From CAYZGU01 sp964478165 (GTDB lineage: Bacteria > Poribacteria > WGA-4E > JAJDTR01), in assembly GCA_964478165.1 (NCBI GenBank), contig CAYZGU010000032.1, forward strand, positions 62,001 through 126,000: DNA of 64,000 nucleotides, given 5' to 3'. Made by a program: the position numbers and the translations under genes. The notes under the pieces were generated by a model that ran no database searches, was not told the origin of the DNA, and was given only the letters and a program-made list of their open reading frames with translations. This document shows, piece by piece, positions 1-8,577 of the stretch (position 1 is its first letter; each line of letters begins with the position of its first letter).

Positions 1-396
1 TCCTTCGACCAAACACACGTTGCGACGCTTACTGGCAGCTATAATCTGTCGCCGACTATGGAAATCGGTGTGAAATGGCAGTATTCGAGTGGTAACCCAT
101 ATACACCTGTCGTTGGTTCGACGCTTGAGCGACATCCGACAACTGGTGGTCTCATCTACCGCCCTATTTTCGCCGATACAAACTCCGGGCGTTTAACACC
201 GTTTCATCGATTGGACGTCCGAATTAACAAGGCATTCAGTTTCAATCGATGGAAGATGGCGGTCTATTTCGAACTGCTAAATGTATATAACCGAAAAAAT
301 TTATTCAGGCTCTCTTTTGACGAAGACGAGGGGACATACGAAAAGATTTTTCAGCTTCCAATTATCCCTTACTTGGGTGTGAAGGCTGAATTTTGA
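1..396 (+). CDS. TonB-dependent receptor, C-terminal fragment
   Basis: The reading frame is open from the first base, so only the last 131 residues are present. The segment shows alternating short beta strands typical of the end of an outer-membrane barrel: a WQYSSGNPYTP hairpin, an RPIFADTNSGRLTPFHRLDVRINKAF-type stretch, a FELLNVYNRKN strand pair, and a final strand ending in an aromatic residue (KAEF) just before the stop. These match the C-terminal region of TonB-dependent receptors, which import large or scarce substrates across the outer membrane using energy from TonB. The substrate cannot be told because the plug and most of the barrel lie upstream. The next gene follows after about 190 bases on the same strand. 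Confidence 0.8.
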   Translation, partial: SFDQTHVATLTGSYNLSPTMEIGVKWQYSSGNPYTPVVGSTLERHPTTGGLIYRPIFADTNSGRLTPFHRLDVRINKAFSFNRWKMAVYFELLNVYNRKNLFRLSFDEDEGTYEKIFQLPIIPYLGVKAEF

Positions 397-586
397 AATG
401 TGATTTCGGCAGCACGGATCTCCCAATTGTCTCATCTGCGTTAGGAAGATTGTGTTGAAAGAGCGTCAAATCGAAGTTTCACCGTTGTTTCATTGGCACG
501 CAAAATGCATGGTCAGCCAAGGTGATACTGCGCGTAGGCTTGCATGCGCCTGTTTTACAAAATTGTTGGGTGGTGGAGAAACGAAT

Positions 587-2926
587 ATGAGACAATTCTT
601 TGGGCTGATAGGAACGCTGATGATAATCATCTCGATGGGAAAAATGTGCTTGATAAGCCATGCTCAATTCCCATCGGAGTTCCTACTTCAGCATGGGAGT
701 CGGGCCCATGAGATTGCGTTCAGTGCTGATGGCAACTGGCTCGCGGCTGATGGAAATGGTCATAGTATTGACATATGGGATGTGTCATTGAAGTCGCGAA
801 CCCAGGTGCTTAATGGGCATACGCGAAAAATTACCGATGTGGTGTTCAAGCGTGACGGCAATCTGATTTCTGCTTCAGAAGATGGAACTGCAATACTGTG
901 GGATGTTGTAGGTGAGCGAGAGATTCGACGTTTTCAGGATGGATTCGGACGAGTTACTTCGATTTCCCTCAGTCCTGACGAACGTCTGGTGGTGCTAGGT
1001 TCCACGGACGGAACTCTCCGTCTATGGGAAACCGATACGGGTGTTTTATTGAGGACGCTCAGAGGACATAGTGATGTGGTTTTGTCCGTTGCGTTTAGTC
1101 ACAGTGCTGAACAAATCGCTTCCGGATCAGAAGATAATACGGTGCGTGTCTGGAACGTTTCAACCGGCGCCCTCGTCAAGACTTTTCGTGGGCATGCTAA
1201 GCGGGTGTGGACTGTGGCGTTCCACCCCAAAGACCTGCTAATTGCTTCAGGTTCATGGGATGGCACTGTACGCTTGTGGGAAAGCACGGCGTTAACCGCG
1301 GATGACGGCGAAGAAAATGCTGCTGACCGGCCCTTGGTCAGTTATGATCGGCAGGTGCTCTCGGTGGAATTCAGTCCTGACGGGCGTCTACTAGCTGTTG
1401 GTCTGGCTAATTCTGAGGATGACAATAGTATTAAATTTTGGGATATACAGTCGCAAAGCCAACTCTGGTCATTCGCTTCTAAATCGAAGCATGACCTAGC
1501 CTTTAGCCCCGATGGGTTGTTGTTCGCAACGACCGGTGGGGATGCCGCTGTCATACGTGTTTGGAAGTCAGAGCCCATAACGCCGCTTCCCGTTTTACCG
1601 GGAGAAGGTGCACTAGTCGATGCCTCAGAAGTTGATCTGGAGTGGGAGGCAGTTGCGAATGCGATCTATTACGATATCGAAGTCTCGGTCTATCCGGATT
1701 TCACTGAAACGCTATATTCAAGTACTGTGGTGTCAAATCAGATTACCCTGCCAATTGAGAACATGCATTCCGAGTATTGGTGGCGTGTGCGGGCGGGTGG
1801 TTTTGGAAAATGCAGTCCTTGGTCCATAGTACACTCATTTCGTACGTCGTTTGAACCGCCGCACGTCTGTTCCATTGCAATTAATCCACCCTACCAGAGA
1901 ATAGGCCTGGCACACGAGTTCGCCGTACAGATTCTTGCGGATTCTGTGCCCGATGTAGCGGGATTCCAGTTCGACCTTAGGTGGACGAACCCTGATCTCT
2001 TGACTTTTGTAACGGTTACCGAATTCAGAGACATTTTTGGTGCGTCTGGGCTCGGTCAATCTGGACAGATTCTGCGGGCTGATGGATTGTACAAAGGGGT
2101 TGTTGCGAGCAAGATTGGAGAAGCAGAGGTGGCGCAAACTGGAATCCTTTTGGAGGTGCTTTTCCGATCGAAAGCTGTTGGGACTAGTGAAATTCAGTTG
2201 GAGAATTTTATTCTTGTCAACTCCACTCAGAATTCGATTGATTGTTCCGTGGGAAGGGCTTCCATCACAGTCGAAGACCCGCTACGCCGATGGGATGTCA
2301 ATCTTGATGGGACTGTCAATGTATTTGACCTGGCTACTGTAGCAAAATACTTCGGTCAAGAGATTATAGTACCGCCTCAAATAAATCCGGACATTAATGG
2401 CGACGGGTTTGTTAATCTGTTTGATGTGGTGCTTATTGGTATCCATTTTGGAGAGACCTATGTGGACCAAGCTTCAGCGCCACTGGCTTTTTCCTCAACT
2501 GGTATTGACTATCGATCCACTCAATCTATGTTGAGACAGATTTACGGCAAGTTATTGTCATCGCCGTACCGTTCACCTTCATTCTCCCAGACCAGAGAAG
2601 TTTTGCGAGAACTGTTGTCCGAGTTCAGACCGAAACAGAATGTGCTTCTCCAGAACTATCCAAATCCCTTCAATCCAGAAACCTGGATACCTTTCGAAAT
2701 TTCCGATGGTGCGAATGTTGGGATAGAAATATTTGATGTTCACGGTTCGCTTGTCCGCTATCTGCCACTGGGGTTTATTCCGCCTGGACGGCGTGTAACT
2801 CGTAGTGAAGCCGTATACTGGGATGGAAAAAATAGTTTTGGTGAACCAGCTGTGACCGGATTGTATTTTTATACTATCTCAGCGGGCACCTTCACTGCCA
2901 CAAAGAAGATGATTGTGACAAAGTAG
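587..2926 (+). CDS. secreted WD40 / Fn3 / cohesin / dockerin protein with C-terminal sorting-like module
   Basis: A 779-residue exported protein. The ATG at 587 is chosen over the longer frame (452) because it has a GGAG upstream and begins a signal peptide (residues 1-26, ending SHA). Residues about 35-330 are WD40 repeats (repeated GH...DGT.RLW units), forming a beta-propeller. Residues 335-422 look like fibronectin type III (EYWWRVRA). Residues 427-565 resemble a cohesin domain, and 568-625 a dockerin with two calcium loops (DVNLDGTVN and DINGDGFVN). Residues 685-779 form the FlgD-like module starting NYPNPFNPETW. Cohesin plus dockerin in one chain suggests self-assembly or binding to partners on the cell surface; that is inference. 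It precedes the next large secreted protein by 13 bases, so the two are probably co-transcribed. Confidence 0.88.
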   Translation: MRQFFGLIGTLMIIISMGKMCLISHAQFPSEFLLQHGSRAHEIAFSADGNWLAADGNGHSIDIWDVSLKSRTQVLNGHTRKITDVVFKRDGNLISASEDGTAILWDVVGEREIRRFQDGFGRVTSISLSPDERLVVLGSTDGTLRLWETDTGVLLRTLRGHSDVVLSVAFSHSAEQIASGSEDNTVRVWNVSTGALVKTFRGHAKRVWTVAFHPKDLLIASGSWDGTVRLWESTALTADDGEENAADRPLVSYDRQVLSVEFSPDGRLLAVGLANSEDDNSIKFWDIQSQSQLWSFASKSKHDLAFSPDGLLFATTGGDAAVIRVWKSEPITPLPVLPGEGALVDASEVDLEWEAVANAIYYDIEVSVYPDFTETLYSSTVVSNQITLPIENMHSEYWWRVRAGGFGKCSPWSIVHSFRTSFEPPHVCSIAINPPYQRIGLAHEFAVQILADSVPDVAGFQFDLRWTNPDLLTFVTVTEFRDIFGASGLGQSGQILRADGLYKGVVASKIGEAEVAQTGILLEVLFRSKAVGTSEIQLENFILVNSTQNSIDCSVGRASITVEDPLRRWDVNLDGTVNVFDLATVAKYFGQEIIVPPQINPDINGDGFVNLFDVVLIGIHFGETYVDQASAPLAFSSTGIDYRSTQSMLRQIYGKLLSSPYRSPSFSQTREVLRELLSEFRPKQNVLLQNYPNPFNPETWIPFEISDGANVGIEIFDVHGSLVRYLPLGFIPPGRRVTRSEAVYWDGKNSFGEPAVTGLYFYTISAGTFTATKKMIVTK

Positions 2927-2939
2927 AGAGGAAAACACA

Positions 2940-5900
2940 ATGGATTCAGGGACGGAAAAGCTCACGAATCCAAGCGAGCGTCGTGTGTTTGCTTTGCTAG
3001 TCACTCGTTGTCTCCATTCTGTTCAGTTTCTTGCCTTCCTATTGTTCTTCATTCCCTTTCTAATTCCCGTTTGTCTAGCTGTTCAACAGAATTTTCAATG
3101 GCGTAATTTTACACGCATTGGTGATGGACTGACCAGCAATAATGTTCGGTCGCTTGTGGCCGATCGTCATGGACACATCTGGCTTGCAACTAGCGCAGGA
3201 TTATGTCGATTTGATGGTTTTTGGCATACCCTGGATGGGCCGCGACATAATGTTTTTCAGGTTTTTGAAGATGCTAAGGGATTTATTTGGGCCCTGACAG
3301 ACAACGGCATCTACCGTGGTATTGTCGATCTTTCCTTAGATCGCATTGATTGGGGATATCATTATACAACTGAGAACGGGTTAATCGATAATCGCGCTTT
3401 GGTCGCCATCCAACGAAGTTTCGATAAGATGGACGGCAATTCAGGAGAAATATGGATTGGTACCCCGCTCGGGGTGAGTCGATTTGACGGCGAGATTTGG
3501 CGTGCCGTGGTGAATGCAAAAGATGGACAACTACACCAGGGCGTGCAAACTATCTATGAGGACCAATCAGGCCACCTTTGGTTTGGGCTGCTTCCCGGCG
3601 AAGGCACACATATTCTCAGTCATTTTGATGGTTCCCAGTGGCAGGTGTTCGGCGTAGATGATGGTTTGCCTCATGGCATCGTACAAACAATTGCCGAGGA
3701 TGACGCGGGCACTCTTTGGGTTGGTACAACAGAAGGTGTGGCAGTCAAGATTGGTACGGGTTGGGAGGTTTTTACGACGATTAACTCGGCTCTGATCGAC
3801 AACAATGTGCGCGTCATAATGCCAGATCAAGAAGGTGTCTTGTGGATTGGGACCACATCAGGTATCAGCCTGTTCGACTATGGAGAGTGGTATCAGCTGA
3901 CGAAGGCAAATGGATTGGTAAGCAATGATGTTCGGGCGATCTTTGAATCTGGAGATGGAGAAATCTGGATCGGCACGGCAGATAATGGCGTGAGCTTTTG
4001 CGATCGATCTTGGGAACCAATTACAATCGATGATGGATTAATCGATAATCATGTCATTACCATGCGTACCGATCGAAACGGTGAGGTCTTGGTCGGCACA
4101 CAGGACGGATTAAATCGTTACACAACAGGTGGTATTGAAACTATCGAGCAGTTGCGAGGGCGCGAAACGCGTGCGATTCTTGAGGGCGCGTCCGAGAATG
4201 CGCAGTTTTGGGTTGGCACAGATAAAGGCTTTGGAATGCTTCAAGGAAATCTCTGGCAAGATTTGAGGATTGAGGCAGAAACCAATGAAATTCAAGCGAT
4301 TGCGCTCGATTTAGACGGACATATTTGGGTCAGTACTGGCATTTTACTCGAGGGTGAACCTGGGTTCCTCGCGAGTTTGAATCGTTATGATGGTATCCAG
4401 TGGCATTCTGAACAAGAGATTTTCCAACAGATAGATCGGACAATTCTCGTTATGTTTGTTGACTCAAGAGGTCGGGTCTACTTTGGTACCCTCGGCCATT
4501 CGAAATTTGAAACTGGCCTCTGGGTACTCGATGCAGATCGGTTGAATCATCTGTCCCTTCCGCCCAGTGGTGATGTTCGAGCTATTACTGAGGTTTCGGG
4601 TGGAACGATCTGGATTGGGACAGAACTCGGAGTCCACATTCTGGATAGGGAAACACTACAATCCGTGGCACATCTTAGCACAGATCAGGGGCTAGTGGAT
4701 AACAGCGTTCAGGTGCTCTATGTCGATAAGTACAATCGAGTCTGGATTGGTACTTCAGATGGTGTTAGTCTTTTTGAGAACGGCCAGTTTGAACGTACGC
4801 TGACAGCAAGTGATGGCTTGAACAGTAATAACATTTCCGCGATTACTGAGGTGGGTGAGAGTCTTTGGTTTGCTAGTGAAGATGACCGTGGTATTGCCGT
4901 GTTTAATCCCGAGAAGGTACCACCCCGCACGCGCATCACGAGCGGGCCAACGCGAGGTGAAATTATCGGTGACAGAAGCATCGATTTCAAGTTTGAAGGA
5001 GGTGATGCGAGTACGCCGACAGCTGCGATGCGTTACATCTATCAACTTGATGATGTAACGCCCAGTATTACTGATGATGATGGATTTGATAAGCGTGTGC
5101 TTTTATCGAATCTCGACGAAGGCTTGCATCGTTTCACAGTGCGCGCAGTTGATCGGGAGGGGAACATCGATCCCCTCGGGGCTGTAGCAGAATTCACTGT
5201 TGACTCGACGGCACCACGCGTAAGGATATTAAGCCCCGAACCATCCGCTGTTATTCGACAAACCTTCCTTGTTCAGGGAACAGCATCTGATGAAAATGAC
5301 TTCGAAGGTTACCAGGTTCAGATTTTCCGCGGTGATGGGACTTCGGGCGAGCCGATTCTCCCATCACCATTTTTTTCGCCTAATCCAGTCCAGCTTGATA
5401 CGCTTTTTCGTTGGGACACACAAGGTCTATCTGACGGTACGTACACAATCTGGTTGTTCGCACGGGATACGATCGATGGGAGGTTTGACCAACAACACAC
5501 CGATGAAACAATGGTCACCGTTCAGGTCGATAATACGCCGCCAGACGTGCGGATTGGAAGTCCGCTGCCAGGTTCGGTAATCTCGGACAAGACGGAGATA
5601 CTGCTTGAACTTAACGATTCTAACTTGAGCGAATATACCCTAGCATATTCGCGCTTGAACGATGCTAAGGATGAAAACTGGGTCTCGATTGCTAATGCAT
5701 ATTCTAGCGGACCTCGGACCGTCATTGTTTCTTGGGATACTTCTGCTTTAGATGGAAAGATATATGTGAGGGCCAAAGCACAAGATTCCGCCGGAAATAC
5801 TAGCCAATCTGAGATAATGTCCTATTTGTTAGAGAATAAAATAGCGAGACCCATCGTTTCCATTCTTGAGCCGGTTGGGCGAGAAAAACCCCTGGCGCAG

Positions 5901-8387
5901 GAAGTCAGTGTCGTGGCAACAATCAATGTCGGGGTTGCCGAAAGTGCAACGATTGAGGGTATTCTTCTCGAATTTCGAGGGTTTTCTGCGCCAGGAGAGG
6001 AATGGACGGAGATTCGTAGTTTCTCGGCACGTGGGCGCCGTTTTGACGCTGAAGAGATCGCGCGCTGGGACACGGCGGAAGTTCCGGACGGAGAATATCA
6101 TCTGCGACTGACGGCTTTCGACAATAATGGATACACATCTGAAATGACTCGCGATCTTATTCTAGATAATAGTCATCCTGTGGCATCCCTTGCTTTACCT
6201 CACGATGGTGCAGTTTTGGGAATTGGAGTGATTAATGTGGTTGGGACTGCGACGGATCGTAACTTTTCCCAATATGAATTAAAGGTCTCGCATGCTGGTA
6301 GAATCCGGACAATCCATGCCTCAAATAGCCAGGTAGAAAATGGCCGGTTGGCACTATGGAATACACCAAGTGTGGAAGGTGAGTATAGACTTCACCTTAT
6401 TGTTCGCGACAGAGCAGGTCTTGAGTCATCAGAAGAGCTGAACGTTAGGCTTGACGCGGGTGAGGTCGTTGCCAAAATTCGATTTCCAAAAACGGGGGAA
6501 TTCGTGGAAAACAGTTTGCGAGTCATTGGGACGGTCCACGATGTAAATTTCGGGCGCTATCAACTCCAATTCACTCCAGAAGATTTAAGCAGTTCCGCAC
6601 CCCGTGGACAAATCCCTGTTTCGGCCCCCGGCCAGCCTAAGCATAACGAAACGTTAGCGGTTTGGGTGACGCCGCCGCTTGACGAGAAGTATCAAATTCA
6701 ACTGACTGCCTTCGATCTTTCAGGTAAACAATCTGAACACATGGTTGTAGTGCATATCGATAATCTGGAGCCAGAAGCGAAGATCTCTGTTCCGACTACA
6801 ACGCAATTGTTGTCCGGGACGGTTGAAATTATTGGCACCGCAAATGACGTGCATTTCCAGGAATATCAACTGGAATACCGTGCTGTCAATGGTCCAGATA
6901 AGTGGATATCCATACTAAACTTTCCCTCAACAGGAGCGAAGCAGGCGGAAATTCTGGCTTCTTGGGAGACGCCTCAAATCGAAGATTTCTGCGATGTTCA
7001 ACTCAACGTTACGGATCGGTCGGGGAAGTCAAGCATTGATTCCGTTCGTGTTGCAATTGACAATCAGCTGCCACGAGTTCAGATAGATTGGCCTGTACGT
7101 AACCAACTGCTTTCGGAAGCAATCGTGATTCGTGGCATCGCGTCGGACAGAAATCTGGCGTGGTATAGATTGGACTTCCGAGATTTGAAGGGAGTTGCAA
7201 CCTGGCAAGAAATCACTACGTCCAATAATCCCAGAGACGGTGTGGTCAACATAGAGTGGACGCCACCTAAGGTGGAATCGGGATATGAAATTCGATTTAT
7301 GGCGCGGGATGCATCGGGCACGGTAGGAGCGGAGGATCGTATTCCGGTGATTGTCGATCGAATTCCGCCGCAAGCCAACATTCTCTTTCCCACCGCAAAT
7401 CTACAACTTCCTCAACGTATCGAAATTCACGGCACGGCAGACGATGGATATTTCAAACAGTACATTATTGAATATAGCGCCGAGAAAGCTCCCAGTGTCT
7501 GGTTGCCAATTTCGAAACCATCCAAATTTCTGAATCCTGTCCTACGCGATACCTTGGGCCTGTGGAATGCCTCTGGTCTATCAGGACACTATACTTTGCG
7601 ACTTCAGGTAGAAGATAGTGCGGGACATCGCACAGTCGACAAGGTTCGTGTTTTTCTGAGCACGGAGATGGAACAAGATCTTGGTGGTGTCGTACAAAGC
7701 CAGGACGGCTACACACAGATTGCATTTCCACCGAACAGTTTGCCAAAGCGTACCGTTGTCACGATTAATCCGGTTTTCGACGCCCAGTCTGAGGAAATAT
7801 TGTCGATAAGTGAAACAGCGCGAAACGCCCACTTGGGCTCCGTGTATGACTTTGCACCGAAAAACTTGCGCTTACATCATCTCAAACCAGCGACAATCGA
7901 GTTCTTTCTCGAGAGTACGAGACCAGTGTCTTCTGAAGTTGGAAGATTAATTATTGTTCGAAGGGAGAGTAATCTGTGGAAACCAATCGGTGGGACAATC
8001 GATGCCCGACGGGGAACCATCTCGACGGCAGTTTCAGTACTGGGACGTTATGCTGTCATAGTCTTGTCCCCATTAGAATCCGATGTTGCTGCGACCATTA
8101 ACGATTTGACATGTCAGCCACGTCTTTTTGCCCCGAATCGACGCGAAGCGACAGCAATCTCTTTTCGATTAAATCGTACGAATAACATAACGGTCAAAAT
8201 CTACAACGAGGCAGGAAGATTACGACGTTTACTAGCAGACTCTGAGCAATTATCGGCTGGAAGTCATGTCTACTGGTGGGATGGGTACGGCAACGAGGGG
8301 CGACCGGTGATAAGCAATTTCTATGTGGTCACCGTTGAAGGAGAAGGAATCTGTGAGACGAAAACAGTTATCGTAAAGAATGATTAA
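2940..8387 (+). CDS. giant secreted propeller (reg_prop) and Ig-like repeat protein
   Basis: 1,815 residues. The ATG is preceded by GAGAGGAAAAC, a good ribosome site. A hydrophobic export segment lies at about residues 26-48. Residues 55-660 contain many two-component-regulator propeller repeats (forms of HIWLATSAGLCRFDG, WIGTxxGVSRFDG, GLIDNxV), the fold used as the periplasmic sensor in hybrid two-component systems. Here there is no transmembrane or kinase part. Residues 660-755 are a Y_Y_Y-like beta domain, then about eight Ig-like repeats (PxARIxxP...GTAxDxNFxxYxLE) to about 1560, a ZU5-like stretch (IAFPPNSLP, about 1590-1700) and a FlgD-like C-terminus. It probably sits outside the inner membrane as a sensor or adhesin. 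Whether it signals to the CHASE2 kinase downstream is speculation. Confidence 0.85.
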   Translation: MDSGTEKLTNPSERRVFALLVTRCLHSVQFLAFLLFFIPFLIPVCLAVQQNFQWRNFTRIGDGLTSNNVRSLVADRHGHIWLATSAGLCRFDGFWHTLDGPRHNVFQVFEDAKGFIWALTDNGIYRGIVDLSLDRIDWGYHYTTENGLIDNRALVAIQRSFDKMDGNSGEIWIGTPLGVSRFDGEIWRAVVNAKDGQLHQGVQTIYEDQSGHLWFGLLPGEGTHILSHFDGSQWQVFGVDDGLPHGIVQTIAEDDAGTLWVGTTEGVAVKIGTGWEVFTTINSALIDNNVRVIMPDQEGVLWIGTTSGISLFDYGEWYQLTKANGLVSNDVRAIFESGDGEIWIGTADNGVSFCDRSWEPITIDDGLIDNHVITMRTDRNGEVLVGTQDGLNRYTTGGIETIEQLRGRETRAILEGASENAQFWVGTDKGFGMLQGNLWQDLRIEAETNEIQAIALDLDGHIWVSTGILLEGEPGFLASLNRYDGIQWHSEQEIFQQIDRTILVMFVDSRGRVYFGTLGHSKFETGLWVLDADRLNHLSLPPSGDVRAITEVSGGTIWIGTELGVHILDRETLQSVAHLSTDQGLVDNSVQVLYVDKYNRVWIGTSDGVSLFENGQFERTLTASDGLNSNNISAITEVGESLWFASEDDRGIAVFNPEKVPPRTRITSGPTRGEIIGDRSIDFKFEGGDASTPTAAMRYIYQLDDVTPSITDDDGFDKRVLLSNLDEGLHRFTVRAVDREGNIDPLGAVAEFTVDSTAPRVRILSPEPSAVIRQTFLVQGTASDENDFEGYQVQIFRGDGTSGEPILPSPFFSPNPVQLDTLFRWDTQGLSDGTYTIWLFARDTIDGRFDQQHTDETMVTVQVDNTPPDVRIGSPLPGSVISDKTEILLELNDSNLSEYTLAYSRLNDAKDENWVSIANAYSSGPRTVIVSWDTSALDGKIYVRAKAQDSAGNTSQSEIMSYLLENKIARPIVSILEPVGREKPLAQEVSVVATINVGVAESATIEGILLEFRGFSAPGEEWTEIRSFSARGRRFDAEEIARWDTAEVPDGEYHLRLTAFDNNGYTSEMTRDLILDNSHPVASLALPHDGAVLGIGVINVVGTATDRNFSQYELKVSHAGRIRTIHASNSQVENGRLALWNTPSVEGEYRLHLIVRDRAGLESSEELNVRLDAGEVVAKIRFPKTGEFVENSLRVIGTVHDVNFGRYQLQFTPEDLSSSAPRGQIPVSAPGQPKHNETLAVWVTPPLDEKYQIQLTAFDLSGKQSEHMVVVHIDNLEPEAKISVPTTTQLLSGTVEIIGTANDVHFQEYQLEYRAVNGPDKWISILNFPSTGAKQAEILASWETPQIEDFCDVQLNVTDRSGKSSIDSVRVAIDNQLPRVQIDWPVRNQLLSEAIVIRGIASDRNLAWYRLDFRDLKGVATWQEITTSNNPRDGVVNIEWTPPKVESGYEIRFMARDASGTVGAEDRIPVIVDRIPPQANILFPTANLQLPQRIEIHGTADDGYFKQYIIEYSAEKAPSVWLPISKPSKFLNPVLRDTLGLWNASGLSGHYTLRLQVEDSAGHRTVDKVRVFLSTEMEQDLGGVVQSQDGYTQIAFPPNSLPKRTVVTINPVFDAQSEEILSISETARNAHLGSVYDFAPKNLRLHHLKPATIEFFLESTRPVSSEVGRLIIVRRESNLWKPIGGTIDARRGTISTAVSVLGRYAVIVLSPLESDVAATINDLTCQPRLFAPNRREATAISFRLNRTNNITVKIYNEAGRLRRLLADSEQLSAGSHVYWWDGYGNEGRPVISNFYVVTVEGEGICETKTVIVKND

Positions 8388-8540
8388 TTTATACTAAATT
8401 TCATTCATCCGGCCATGGCAATCGTTTGCAATCCCGGTGAGTCCGCGCTTATCGCATTTTTTCGGGCGATGTCAGGACGCAGACGAAGTGCCATTCTTAT
8501 GCCGTGTTTTCCCGTAGCAGGCGAGAAATAGTAAACGCCC

Positions 8541-8570
8541 TTGACAAAATCAATCTCACTTCAACATAAT
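8541..8570 (+). promoter_or_regulatory. sigma-70-type promoter, possibly giving a leaderless mRNA
   Basis: TTGACA at 8541-8546 and CATAAT at 8565-8570 are separated by 18 bases. The expected start of transcription falls at about 8577, essentially on the ATG at 8578 of the next gene. No Shine-Dalgarno sequence is visible before that ATG. Confidence 0.6.
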
Positions 8571-8577
8571 ATGCCAG

